64,000 nt of DNA, from positions 69,936-133,935 of the forward strand of contig CAZBAV010000003.1 of assembly GCA_964489955.1 (NCBI GenBank). The letters are read 5' to 3'. Below, piece after piece: positions 27,660-36,150 of the stretch; position 1 is the stretch's first letter; every line of letters starts with the position of its first letter. This DNA comes from Leadbetterella sp964489955. Lineage in GTDB: Bacteria; Bacteroidota; Bacteroidia; Cytophagales; Spirosomataceae. Position numbers and translations under genes: made by a program. The notes beneath the pieces were generated by a model, which did no database searches, was not told where the DNA came from, and saw only the letters and a program-made list of their open reading frames with translations.

Positions 27660-28463
27660 TTAAGATGCGGTCGGAGCGGGTTGAACATTATTGGCTTCGA
27701 AAGTTTTCTTTATTTCTTCATTTAAGAAGTCTGTTACTCCGCCCGTATTTCCAGACCTGGACCATACCCGAATTCTAAAAATAGTCACGGAAAGATCTTC
27801 CGTATTTACAGCAATATTTGGAGCTGGATCCGTGAAAATAAGATCATTCTTTTGGCAAACATCAAGGATTAAAGCCTTAACCTTTTCTATATTTTCCTTT
27901 CCTGATACTCTAAACTTAAGCTCTGTTCTTAGCTCTCCATTGCCCGATATATTTATAATGGCACTAGAGGTTATGGAATTATTGGGAATAATCACGCTTC
28001 GGTTGTCTGCTGTCTTAAGTATCGTGTTAAAAATTAAAATTTCTTGAACTACCCCCGTATGATTGCTGATGATTACGGTGTCTCCAATTTTAAAGGGTTT
28101 AAAAACCAAAATCATAACACCACTTGCCAAATTAGATAAGTTTCCTTGCAGGGCAAGCCCAACAGCCAACCCTGCACCCCCTAACAAGGCCACAAAAGAA
28201 GTAGTAGCTATACCAAACGTAGTAGCCACACTTATAAGAACCAAAACCTTGATAAGTATAGATACCAATGAGGTTAAAAAGGGGACAATGTTGCTACTTG
28301 TTCTCTTTCTTTCAAGTAATTTTCTAAACCAGCTACTAATACGATTTGCTAGCCAGAAACCAATAGCTAAGGTAAAAACTGCTATGACAAACTTTGGGAG
28401 AAATCCCCAAACTTGAGCTAAGAGTTTTTCTATAATAACCTCTAAGGTTGGTACTTTTTCCAT
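27660..28463 (-). CDS. MscS-family small-conductance mechanosensitive channel
   Basis: A 267-residue protein, short like E. coli MscS. Three N-terminal membrane segments end in the pore helix region VALLGGAGLAVGLALQGNLSNLASGVMIL, which is Gly/Ala-rich as in MscS TM3. The beta domain follows (FKPFKIGDTV, NHTGVVQEI, TADNRSVIIPNNSI). It opens under membrane tension to release osmolytes. The last residues (NNVQPAPTAS) are variable. Divergent from rpsA with about 220 bp between. Confidence 0.88.
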   Translation of the reverse strand: MEKVPTLEVIIEKLLAQVWGFLPKFVIAVFTLAIGFWLANRISSWFRKLLERKRTSSNIVPFLTSLVSILIKVLVLISVATTFGIATTSFVALLGGAGLAVGLALQGNLSNLASGVMILVFKPFKIGDTVIISNHTGVVQEILIFNTILKTADNRSVIIPNNSITSSAIINISGNGELRTELKFRVSGKENIEKVKALILDVCQKNDLIFTDPAPNIAVNTEDLSVTIFRIRVWSRSGNTGGVTDFLNEEIKKTFEANNVQPAPTAS

Positions 28464-28568
28464 GAATGATTTCTGTCAGATTATGTAATTAGATACCTAG
28501 GAAACGAAAGCAATATCTAATCTATTTTTGATTTTCTAGTTGCCTCAAAGAAATTTATTAGCCAAATA

Positions 28569-28599
28569 TTAGATAATTTACTATAAATCAGTATCTTTG
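28569..28599 (+). promoter_or_regulatory. rpsA promoter
   Basis: TTAG (28569-28572), a 19-bp spacer and TATCTTTG (28592-28599) match the Bacteroidota consensus TTTG-N19-TAnnTTTG with one mismatch. The predicted 5' untranslated leader is about 80 nt. Confidence 0.6.
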
Positions 28600-28637
28600 C
28601 ACTCCTTTTTAAGAAAGGAATAATTATTAACTAATTT

Positions 28638-28680
28638 TCAGTGAGATAGCCCAGCTCACTGATGTAACTCGGGTAGCATT
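28638..28680 (+). promoter_or_regulatory. Stem-loop in the rpsA 5' leader
   Basis: TCAGTGAG (28638-28645) and CTCACTGA (28655-28662) form an 8-bp stem with a 9-nt loop containing CCC. GGG at 28671-28673 could pair with that loop. The stem ends 21 nt before the rpsA start codon, where it could affect ribosome access; S1 autoregulation is known in other bacteria, but here this is inference. Confidence 0.45.
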
Positions 28681-28683
28681 TAT

Positions 28684-30501
28684 ATGGCAAATCAAGAATT
28701 TCCAGCGTTCGACTGGGAGAAAGTAACCAAAAAAGGTATTGGTGGCGGATATTCAAACGCCGAAAAAGAAGAGTTAGAAAAAGTATACGGTGATACTTTC
28801 TCAGCTATTGAAGAAAAAGATGTTGTTGACGCCCTAGTAGTAGGTGTATCAGACAGAGAGGTTATCCTTAACATCGGATTTAAATCAGACGGTATCGTTT
28901 CCCGCTCTGAATTCAGAGACCTTCCTGACCTAAAAGTAGGTGATAAGGTAGAGGTTTTCATAGAAAAACAAGAAGATGCTCTTGGCCAATTAGTGGTTTC
29001 TCGCAAAAAAGCTAGAATCCTTACTGCTTGGGCTAGAATTGAAAGTGCTCTTGAAACAGACATCATTGTTGACGCCCTTATTAAGCGTAGAACAAAAGGT
29101 GGTCTTATCGTGGATATTTACGGAATTGAGGCGTTCTTGCCAGGTTCTCAAATTGACGTGAAACCTATCAGAGACTTTGACGTATTTGTAGGTAAGCGTA
29201 TGGAAGTTAAAGTGGTTAAAATTAACCATACTAACGATAACGTGGTTGTATCGCACAAAGTGCTTATTGAAAAAGACCTTGAGTCTCAAAGACAACAAAT
29301 CCTTACTAACCTTGAAAAAGGACAGGTATTGGAAGGTGTTGTTAAAAATATCACTAACTTCGGTGTGTTCATCGACCTTGGTGGTGTTGACGGTCTTCTT
29401 CACATCACAGATATCTCGTGGGGTCGTGTTAATCACCCTAACGAAGTTCTTAATCTTGATGACAAAATCAAGGTTGTGGTTCTTGACTTCGACGATGACA
29501 AAAAACGTATCTCTCTAGGTATGAAGCAGCTTGAGGCTCACCCTTGGGATTCTCTTGCTCAAGATCTTGAAGTTGGTTCTAAAGTTTCAGGTAAAATCGT
29601 AAACATAGCTGATTACGGTGCATTCCTTGAACTTAAGCCAGGTGTAGAAGGTCTTATCCACGTATCAGAAATGTCATGGTCTCAGCACCTAAGAAACCCA
29701 ATGGATTTCTTACAAATCGGTGACGAAATCTCTGCCGTGGTTCTTACTCTTGACAAAGAAGAAAGAAAAATGTCTCTTGGTATCAAACAACTTACCGAAG
29801 ACCCTTGGACTAAGCAAGATTTACTTTCTAAATACGCCGTAGGTACTAAGCACAAAGGAACGGTAAGAAACCTTACTAACTTTGGTTTATTCCTTGAGCT
29901 AGAAGAAGGTATAGACGGTCTAGTACACGTTTCTGACCTTTCTTGGACTAAGAAAATCAAGCACCCATCTGATTTCGTAAAAATCGGTGAAGAGCTAGAA
30001 GTTGTGGTTCTTGAGTTAGATGTAGAAAACCGTAGATTGGCTCTTAGCCACAAACACCTGGAAGAAAACCCTTGGGATACTTTTGAAGGAGTGTTTGAAG
30101 TAGGTTCTGTACACGAATCTAGTATCATCTCTAAAAATGATAAAATAGTTACACTTGAGCTTCCTTACGGAATTGAAGGTATAGCTACGCTTAAAGGCAT
30201 CACTAAAGAAGATGGTACACTAGCTGAATTAGGCGAGAAACTATCTTTCGAAGTTATTGAGTTTAACAAAGAAGATAAGAAAATAGTACTTTCTCACAGC
30301 AAAACTTGGGAAGCTCCTTCAGAAGATGAGCCTAAGAAAAAAGCAGGAAAAGCTACTGATAAAGTGAAACTTCCTGATGCTGAGAAATCTACTTTAGGTG
30401 ATATTTCTGCTCTAGCTGCTCTTAAAGACCAGTTAGTAGAGGCTGAAACTTCTACAAAGAAGAAAACTGCTTCTAAGAAAAAAGACGAAGAAGAAGCTTA
30501 A
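28684..30501 (+). CDS. rpsA: 30S ribosomal protein S1
   Basis: A 605-residue protein with six S1 (OB-fold) repeats that unfold and hold mRNA on the small subunit. Repeats start near residues 44, 125, 210, 297, 384 and 470; the third to fifth are closest to each other (for example NFGVFIDLGGVDGLLHITDISW and NFGLFLELEEGIDGLVHVSDLSW). A lysine-rich tail (KKKTASKKKDEEEA) closes the protein. Codon use looks strongly biased, as in a highly expressed gene. It is monocistronic, with its own promoter and terminator. Confidence 0.96.
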   Translation: MANQEFPAFDWEKVTKKGIGGGYSNAEKEELEKVYGDTFSAIEEKDVVDALVVGVSDREVILNIGFKSDGIVSRSEFRDLPDLKVGDKVEVFIEKQEDALGQLVVSRKKARILTAWARIESALETDIIVDALIKRRTKGGLIVDIYGIEAFLPGSQIDVKPIRDFDVFVGKRMEVKVVKINHTNDNVVVSHKVLIEKDLESQRQQILTNLEKGQVLEGVVKNITNFGVFIDLGGVDGLLHITDISWGRVNHPNEVLNLDDKIKVVVLDFDDDKKRISLGMKQLEAHPWDSLAQDLEVGSKVSGKIVNIADYGAFLELKPGVEGLIHVSEMSWSQHLRNPMDFLQIGDEISAVVLTLDKEERKMSLGIKQLTEDPWTKQDLLSKYAVGTKHKGTVRNLTNFGLFLELEEGIDGLVHVSDLSWTKKIKHPSDFVKIGEELEVVVLELDVENRRLALSHKHLEENPWDTFEGVFEVGSVHESSIISKNDKIVTLELPYGIEGIATLKGITKEDGTLAELGEKLSFEVIEFNKEDKKIVLSHSKTWEAPSEDEPKKKAGKATDKVKLPDAEKSTLGDISALAALKDQLVEAETSTKKKTASKKKDEEEA

Positions 30502-30522
30502 TAAGTTTCTTAAACTATAAGG

Positions 30523-30552
30523 AAAAGCGGCTCAGTTTGAGCCGCTTTTTTT
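30523..30552 (+). terminator. rpsA intrinsic terminator
   Basis: AAAGCGGCTCA (30524-30534) pairs with TGAGCCGCTTT (30538-30548) around a short loop, followed by a run of T residues. Confidence 0.9.
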
Positions 30553-30928
30553 GTGCCTAAAAGGAGGTTTCTAAAACGAAGTGTGTATCCGATAAGACCC
30601 TGCAATGCGAAACTTGTCGAAGTCTAAGTTAATTAAGAGGAGAGTAATAGTTACTCTCATCTTCTTCTACCTTTTCCGTGATGCTTCTTTTTGCCCGCCA
30701 AAAACGGCAGTAAGCTGGAAAATCATTACAAAAAAGATTATACCAAGTTTTCTGCTGGAATTTTGTAACAGAAAATACTAGTTCCTAATATTGGCAGTAT
30801 CCCTCTTCTGTCCCTTAGTAGCAATATGGAAGTAGTGATAAAGAAAGCTTCTCGATTTCTTGGAAGAAGAGAATGGGTTCTGAACTAGAAAGCTATTGTT
30901 CTGATAGGACTCTGATACTACATGAAAC
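30553..30928. other. Intergenic region, no gene
   Basis: This lies between two converging units. It has an 8-bp stem GAGAGTAA/TTACTCTC with a 3-nt loop near 30640-30658 and a TTTTCTG/CAGAAAA repeat near 30750-30777. I see no coding sequence. Confidence 0.5.
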
Positions 30929-30958
30929 AAAAAAAGGGGAAACCTCATGTTTCCCCTT
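30929..30958 (-). terminator. Intrinsic terminator of the outer-membrane barrel gene
   Basis: Read on the minus strand, a 10-bp stem (AAGGGGAAAC at 30934-30943, GTTTCCCCTT at 30949-30958 on the plus strand) is followed by a T run corresponding to A residues at 30929-30935. Confidence 0.85.
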
Positions 30959-30981
30959 CCTAAAGTTCTTGTTTTGTTTTC

Positions 30982-31575
30982 TTAAAACAAGAAGGTAAGC
31001 CCTAATGTAGCTGCACGAGTTTTTACATCATTTAAATCTGCTAAACCATGTGAATATTGACCCGAAACTATAATTCTGTTACTTATGTGTAAACCCACAC
31101 CAACATTTGCTCCAAAGTCAAATCTCTTAGGATCAGATTCTCCAAGTAAATCTTTATCAAAAAGATTAATTGTAGTTCCACCTGCTTTCAATTTCGCTTT
31201 AAGTGCATAACCCGCAAAAGCCCCAACAAATGGACTGATACTAAAGGATTCCCCGACTGGAATTTTATATCCAACATTTAAAGGAATTTCAACAAACTCG
31301 TAGATAAATTTCCCTGTCTCCCCGGCTTCTGTTTCCTTAAGGCCTTTTGTATTATACAATAATCCTGTTTGAAAATAAAGTGCTTTTTCTAAATTTGAGT
31401 AGTAAACTACTCCTGCCTGGAAGCCAATAAGGTTATCTCCTTTACCTACATCTTTTACATCAAGATTAGATAAGTTCACCCCTCCCTTAACTCCAAAATG
31501 TCCTTGTGCGAACAGATTTGAAGAAAATGATAAAAAAGCAATTAGAATTGCAAGTGTGTAAAGTGTTCGTTTCAT
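30982..31575 (-). CDS. Outer-membrane beta-barrel protein (porin family, PF13568-like)
   Basis: A 197-residue protein with a signal peptide ending SNLFAQ. It has amphipathic strands typical of the small Bacteroidota outer-membrane barrels: GHFGVKGGVNLSNLDVKD, ALYFQTGLLYNTKG, VEIPLNVGYKIP, FGANVGVGLHISN and a final strand ending in Phe (TLGLTFLF). It is probably an eight-stranded barrel of structural or unknown role. An exact TACCTTTG -7 element lies on the minus strand at 31608-31601, about 25 bp before the start. Monocistronic, with a terminator. Confidence 0.8.
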   Translation of the reverse strand: MKRTLYTLAILIAFLSFSSNLFAQGHFGVKGGVNLSNLDVKDVGKGDNLIGFQAGVVYYSNLEKALYFQTGLLYNTKGLKETEAGETGKFIYEFVEIPLNVGYKIPVGESFSISPFVGAFAGYALKAKLKAGGTTINLFDKDLLGESDPKRFDFGANVGVGLHISNRIIVSGQYSHGLADLNDVKTRAATLGLTFLF

Positions 31576-31744
31576 AAAAATTTGTGATTTTAATTGTATA
31601 CAAAGGTAGATAAAATTTTACAAATTAAATGAATACTTATATTAGTTAGTTTAACAACTAAAGCCACATCGTCACTTTCCATGAAAAAGTTTTGCACAAA
31701 AAGTAGTATTTTTGTGTTTTATTAAGAAAGAGAAGGAAATCAAT

Positions 31745-32818
31745 ATGTTAATAAATCAATTAGAGGCTATTCAAGAACGCTTTGAGGAAGTAACCCAGCA
31801 GATTACTATGCCCGAAGTGGTATCTGACATGGATAAGTTTAAGAAGATTAGCAAAGAATACCGCGATTTGGAGAAAATCGTAGATGAATATAAAAACTAT
31901 AAACTAATCCTTGCCAATCTGGAAGAAGCTAAGCAAATCCTTACTACCGAGAAGGATGAGGAAATGCGAGAAATGGCAAAAATGGAGTTAGATGAGCTTG
32001 GGCCAAAGAAAGAGGAGATAGAAGAAAAGCTGAAAGAACTCCTCATACCAAAAGACCCCAATGATAGCAAAGACAGTATTCTAGAAATCCGTGCCGGAAC
32101 AGGTGGTGATGAGGCCTCTATTTTTGCTGGAGATTTGTTTAGGATGTACCAGCGTTTTGCTGCGGTACAAGGCTGGCAATTTACGGTTATGGACTACACA
32201 GATGCCCCATCTGGTGGTTATAAGGAAGTAGTGATAAGTGTAAAAGGAGAAGACGTTTACGGAAAACTAAAATACGAATCTGGTGTTCACCGTGTACAGC
32301 GTGTGCCTGCTACAGAATCCCAGGGCCGTATACATACCTCCGCAGCAACAGTAGCTGTTTTACCAGAAGCAGATGAGGTAGACGTACAAATAAATATGAC
32401 GGATATACGTAAAGACACCTACTGCTCGTCAGGTGCGGGAGGGCAGTCTGTAAACACCACATATTCTGCTGTACGAGTTACGCACATTCCCAGTGGCTTG
32501 GTGGTTCAATGTCAGGATGAGCGTTCACAAATAAAGAATTTTGATAAGGCCATGACTGTTCTACGCTCCCGCCTTTTCGAAATAGAGCTGGCCAAACAAA
32601 ATGAGTCTATAGCCGGAGAGAGAAAATCCCTTGTGGGTTCTGGAGACCGCTCAGATAAGATACGTACTTATAACTATCCACAAGGTCGGGTAACTGACCA
32701 CAGAATTGGTTTTACTGTGTATAATCTACCTACGGTTATGGAAGGTAGCATTGGTGAGTTTATTGAGAAACTGAGAATAGCCGAGAACACCGAGAAAATG
32801 GGAGCTTCTGCAGCCTAA
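31745..32818 (+). CDS. prfA: Peptide chain release factor 1
   Basis: A 357-residue factor that reads UAA/UAG and triggers peptide release. The GGQ motif is in SSGAGGQSVNTTYSAVR, and the codon-reading tripeptide is Pro-Ala-Thr in RVQRVPATESQGR, which marks RF1 rather than RF2. The start ATG at 31745 (MLINQLEAIQERF) is chosen over an in-frame TTG 11 codons upstream. A TATTTTTG element at 31707-31714 may be its -7 box. rdgB follows 6 bp downstream. Confidence 0.96.
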   Translation: MLINQLEAIQERFEEVTQQITMPEVVSDMDKFKKISKEYRDLEKIVDEYKNYKLILANLEEAKQILTTEKDEEMREMAKMELDELGPKKEEIEEKLKELLIPKDPNDSKDSILEIRAGTGGDEASIFAGDLFRMYQRFAAVQGWQFTVMDYTDAPSGGYKEVVISVKGEDVYGKLKYESGVHRVQRVPATESQGRIHTSAATVAVLPEADEVDVQINMTDIRKDTYCSSGAGGQSVNTTYSAVRVTHIPSGLVVQCQDERSQIKNFDKAMTVLRSRLFEIELAKQNESIAGERKSLVGSGDRSDKIRTYNYPQGRVTDHRIGFTVYNLPTVMEGSIGEFIEKLRIAENTEKMGASAA

Positions 32819-32824
32819 AATACA

Positions 32825-33403
32825 ATGACCGAGATTTGTTTAGCAACCAATAATCAGCACAAAATAGAGGAGCTGCAAAGCCTTTTGGGCAATGCGTTTA
32901 TTGTAAAAACTCTAAAAGACATTGGGTGTACCGAAGATATTGAAGAAACAGGAAGTACTTTCCAAGAAAACTCCCTTATTAAGGCTCAATATGTATACCA
33001 AAAATATGGTTTAAATGTACTTGCCGATGACTCTGGCTTAGAAGTGGAAGCTTTAGACGGAAGGCCCGGAGTATACTCTGCCCGCTATGCAGGGGAGCCG
33101 TCAGACTCTACCGCCAATAACATAAAACTAATACGCGAGCTGGAAGGTAGAGAAAATCGCACTGCCAATTTTCGCACCGTAATAACGCTCATATTAGAGG
33201 GGGAAATACATACTTTCGAGGGCGAAGTTTTTGGTAAAATAAAGGAGAGCTTTGATGGAGAAGTAGGTTTCGGATATAACCCCGTTTTTATACCGGATGG
33301 CTACAAAGATACGTTCCACAATATGGGTTTTGAGCTCCGTCATAAGCTTAACCACCGCGGTAGGGCTATGGAGAAGGTCTTGGCATTTTTGAATAGAAAC
33401 TAG
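32825..33403 (+). CDS. rdgB: Non-canonical purine NTP pyrophosphatase (RdgB/HAM1)
   Basis: A 192-residue house-cleaning enzyme that hydrolyses ITP, dITP and XTP to the monophosphates. Family motifs: ATNNQHKIEEL at the N-terminus, LADDSGLEVEALDGRPGVYSARYAGE (the substrate and metal site) and GFGYNPVFIPDGY. Full length. It starts 6 bp after prfA, so the two genes form an operon. Confidence 0.95.
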   Translation: MTEICLATNNQHKIEELQSLLGNAFIVKTLKDIGCTEDIEETGSTFQENSLIKAQYVYQKYGLNVLADDSGLEVEALDGRPGVYSARYAGEPSDSTANNIKLIRELEGRENRTANFRTVITLILEGEIHTFEGEVFGKIKESFDGEVGFGYNPVFIPDGYKDTFHNMGFELRHKLNHRGRAMEKVLAFLNRN

Positions 33404-33421
33404 ATACGGTTCTAAACAACA

Positions 33422-33988
33422 TCAGTTGTTCTTGTAATTATAGTGTCCCGTGATTTTGAAGCTAAACAGGCAGTCTTCCAGTACTTGACCAGCTCCAATA
33501 TTATGTACCATTAAATAGCGTTTCCCATCTTTTGACTTTTGGTTACTCACTATTCCTATATGTGTAAGTTTATTGGGGAGATCCCAACTGACAACATTTC
33601 CTGGTTTATAGTCGGCAGCATTTAAAGTTATGCCCAAAGAGGCTCCTTTACGCTCGAAAAACTTCATAAGATTAGGCACTCTTCTATGGTCAATGTTTTT
33701 ATCAGTAGATTTTAGGCCCCATTTTTTAGGATACGCTGCGAAGTTCCTCTTCATATCCTCGTGTACTTCTTTCTGTAGGTCTACTCCTATTTTCCGATAA
33801 GCACGCACAATTACGTCGGTGCAAACGCCCGTGTGACCAGGTACATCGCCATTTGGATACGGAATAACTACATAGTCCGCCAAATACCTTATTTGTGGGT
33901 TTACAATGGACTCAGCGGCTTTAGAAAGTGGAGTTTGAGCCTCTGTGTTTAGAAATCCAAAAAGAAGAATAAAAATAGAGAGTCTCAT
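33422..33988 (-). CDS. Exported DUF1287 domain protein
   Basis: A 188-residue protein with a signal peptide (MRLSIFILLFGFLNTEAQ); the ATG at 33988 is preferred to one 19 codons upstream for this reason. The DUF1287 region includes VVIPYPNGDVPGHTGVCTDVIVRAYRKIG, with a conserved Cys, and HIGIVSNQKS and MVHNIGAG with conserved His. This Cys/His pattern recalls NlpC/P60-like cysteine hydrolases, but activity is not established for the family. 69 bp downstream of smpB, probably in the same transcript. Confidence 0.8.
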   Translation of the reverse strand: MRLSIFILLFGFLNTEAQTPLSKAAESIVNPQIRYLADYVVIPYPNGDVPGHTGVCTDVIVRAYRKIGVDLQKEVHEDMKRNFAAYPKKWGLKSTDKNIDHRRVPNLMKFFERKGASLGITLNAADYKPGNVVSWDLPNKLTHIGIVSNQKSKDGKRYLMVHNIGAGQVLEDCLFSFKITGHYNYKNN

Positions 33989-34057
33989 CTTATTAAGGGT
34001 TTCCTCTATAAACGCCTTTGCAAGTGGTGTAATTGCACCAACCACCTATAAAAATAG

Positions 34058-34510
34058 TTACTCCATTCTCCTATCTTGGTCACGCTTCATGTCCTTATCC
34101 TTGATGCTATCCCGCTTGTCGTATAGCTTCTTACCTTTGGCTAGTGCAATATCTATTTTTGCCAATCCTGAATCATTGATGTACACCCTAGTAGGGATAA
34201 TGGTCAATCCTTTGTCTGTTAGTTTACTCTCTAATTTTTTTAACTCCTTTCTCTTCAGGAGAAGTTTGCGTTCGCGTAGTGGCTCGTGGTTATAATGTGT
34301 GCCGTTCTCGTATTTAGAGATATTGAGGTTTTTTACGTAAAGCTCGCCTTTATTAAAAATACAATACGCATCTGCCATACTCACTTTTCCTTCGCGTATA
34401 GATTTTATTTCTGTACCTGTAAGCACCATTCCTGCCGAGTATTCTTCTAAGAAGAAAAACTCGAAAGAGGCCTTACGGTTCTGTATGTTTATGGTCTTTT
34501 GTAGTTTCAT
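34058..34510 (-). CDS. smpB: SsrA-binding protein SmpB
   Basis: A 150-residue partner of tmRNA in rescue of stalled ribosomes. Visible family features: NRKASFEFFFLEEYSAGMVLTGTEIKS, KVSMADAYC, and YENGTHYNHEPLRERKLLL, followed by a basic tail (GKKLYDKRDSIKDKDMKRDQD) that enters the decoding site. No ssrA gene was recognised in the window. A terminator-like hairpin lies only 23 bp upstream of the start, in the leader. Confidence 0.95.
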   Translation of the reverse strand: MKLQKTINIQNRKASFEFFFLEEYSAGMVLTGTEIKSIREGKVSMADAYCIFNKGELYVKNLNISKYENGTHYNHEPLRERKLLLKRKELKKLESKLTDKGLTIIPTRVYINDSGLAKIDIALAKGKKLYDKRDSIKDKDMKRDQDRRME

Positions 34511-34532
34511 TTCATTAGTAACAATTGCATAG

Positions 34533-34675
34533 AGATAAAAAATCCCTGCCTCAATTGTAGTGACAGGGATTCCGACTTACGTGCTTTCCTAATAATCCAA
34601 GTTTCGGCAAGAAGCCGGACTGAAGGATTAAATCTTTAAGAATTATATATAAATAATTATTCTTTTCTTCGTTCA
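34533..34675 (-). ncRNA. Putative small structured RNA or attenuated smpB leader
   Basis: On the minus strand a consensus promoter (34712-34682) is followed by about 140 nt without an open reading frame, ending in a strong hairpin with a T run. Three stems can be drawn: AAGAAT/ATTCTT; AATCC...GGATT enclosing CGGC/GCCG; and the terminator AATCCCTG/CAGGGATT. The GGATT of the second stem could also pair with the AATCC of the terminator stem, so the structures may be alternatives. It may be a free-standing sRNA or a 5' leader that controls smpB by attenuation. The 5' end is an estimate from the promoter. Confidence 0.5.
34535..34571 (-). terminator. Intrinsic terminator upstream of smpB
   Basis: AATCCCTG (34541-34548) and CAGGGATT (34564-34571) form an 8-bp stem; on the minus strand it is followed by a T run (34542-34535). 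No coding gene on the minus strand precedes it. Confidence 0.75.
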
Positions 34676-34681
34676 GACAGA

Positions 34682-34712
34682 CAAATGTAAATAGCGGAAA
34701 ACAAAAATCAAA
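34682..34712 (-). promoter_or_regulatory. Consensus Bacteroidota promoter for the smpB-leader RNA
   Basis: Read on the minus strand, TTTG (34712-34709), exactly 19 bp, then TACATTTG (34689-34682). This is a perfect match to TTTG-N19-TAnnTTTG. Confidence 0.7.
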
Positions 34713-34885
34713 ATATGAACTTCATATTTTTACGTGTATTGAGACATTTTCTAGCAAAGAAGCTAATATTTCCCAATATTAATCGTGACTAAAATAGCTT
34801 TTCTAATAATTGGCTTAGTAATAGAATTATTATTCCAAAAATTAGTAATATTGCCTTGTTAAAACATTAATTTTACCAGAGAACA

Positions 34886-36136
34886 TTGTTAAATACCCCC
34901 TTACTTAGCACCCATAAAGAGCAGGAAACTGCCATTTTGGTAGGTGTGATATCCCAAAAACAGAGTGCAGAACAGACCAAAGAATACTTGGATGAATTGG
35001 CGTTTTTGGCCGAAACCTCGGGAGTAAAAACCCTCAAAACCTTTGTGCAAAGGCTTAATTTTCCTGACCAAAAGACATTTGTGGGAAAAGGAAAACTGGA
35101 GGAAATACATACATGGACTGTAATTAACCCCGTAGATACCATCATTTTCGATGATGAACTGAGTCCATCTCAAGTGCGTAACCTGGAAAAAGTCTTTGAG
35201 AACAAAAAAGTTTTGGATCGCAGCTTACTCATTCTCAATATCTTCTCGCAAAGAGCACGCACGGATCAAGCTAAACGCCAAGTAGAGCTGGCTCAATATA
35301 AGTACCTTTTGCCCAGACTTACACGTATGTGGAGCCACCTTAGCAAACAAAAAGGTGGGATTGGGATGAGAGGCCCAGGTGAAAAAGAGCTGGAAACGGA
35401 CAAACGTATTGTACAAGACAGGATTGCTTTCCTGAAAGATAAACTAGACAAAATAGATAAACAAGCTGCCACCCGACGAAAAGAACGAAACCGCCTAGTA
35501 CGTGTGGCTTTGGTTGGTTATACTAATGTGGGCAAGTCTACACTTATGCGGAGGCTAACAAAGTCTGATGTTTTTGCAGAGAATAAACTATTCGCCACGA
35601 TTGACTCCACGGTACGAAAAATGGTTTTGGGGCATATCCCCTTCTTACTTACAGATACAGTTGGTTTTATCCGAAAACTGCCTACCACATTAGTAGAATC
35701 TTTTAAATCTACTCTTGACGAAATCCGAGACGCAGACATCTTGATACATGTGGTAGATATATCACATCCGACATTCGAGGAACAAATAGAGGTGGTAAAC
35801 GATACCCTTGCCGAAATTGGTGCTAATGATAAACCAACTATGCTTATTTTTAATAAGCTGGACCAGTTCCAACCCGAGTCTGAGGAGGGATTAGATAAAC
35901 ATTTGGCCACAGAAGAAGACCTAAAGAAAAACCTGGAACGCCTAGAAACCAGCTACCTTAAGAAGAATGCTAAACATGTGGCGTTTATTTCAGCCGAGAA
36001 AAACGAAAACATGGATAAACTCCGGGATGTACTGGTAGAAATGGTGCGTGAAAAACACTTTGGTATTTATCCCAATTGGGATGCCGGAAAAAACGAAATG
36101 CTGGATTGGCAACAAGAAAACAACGAACTAATTTAA
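34886..36136 (+). CDS. hflX: GTPase HflX
   Basis: A 416-residue ribosome-associated GTPase that splits stalled or idle ribosomes. The N-terminal HflX domain includes FVGKGKLEEI. A coiled linker and GMRGPGEKELETDKR follow. The G domain has GYTNVGKST near residue 210, DTVGF (G3) and NKLDQ (G4). The start is TTG at 34886: an in-frame TAA at 34868 closes the frame upstream and no ATG precedes the conserved region. A sugar permease gene follows 14 bp downstream on the same strand. Confidence 0.93.
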   Translation: MLNTPLLSTHKEQETAILVGVISQKQSAEQTKEYLDELAFLAETSGVKTLKTFVQRLNFPDQKTFVGKGKLEEIHTWTVINPVDTIIFDDELSPSQVRNLEKVFENKKVLDRSLLILNIFSQRARTDQAKRQVELAQYKYLLPRLTRMWSHLSKQKGGIGMRGPGEKELETDKRIVQDRIAFLKDKLDKIDKQAATRRKERNRLVRVALVGYTNVGKSTLMRRLTKSDVFAENKLFATIDSTVRKMVLGHIPFLLTDTVGFIRKLPTTLVESFKSTLDEIRDADILIHVVDISHPTFEEQIEVVNDTLAEIGANDKPTMLIFNKLDQFQPESEEGLDKHLATEEDLKKNLERLETSYLKKNAKHVAFISAEKNENMDKLRDVLVEMVREKHFGIYPNWDAGKNEMLDWQQENNELI

Positions 36137-36150
36137 CCTATTAATAGTAT

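Noticed and set aside
28990..30128. Long open frames on the minus strand across rpsA
   Set aside because: They are antisense shadows of the S1 repeats, which have strongly biased codon use on the plus strand.
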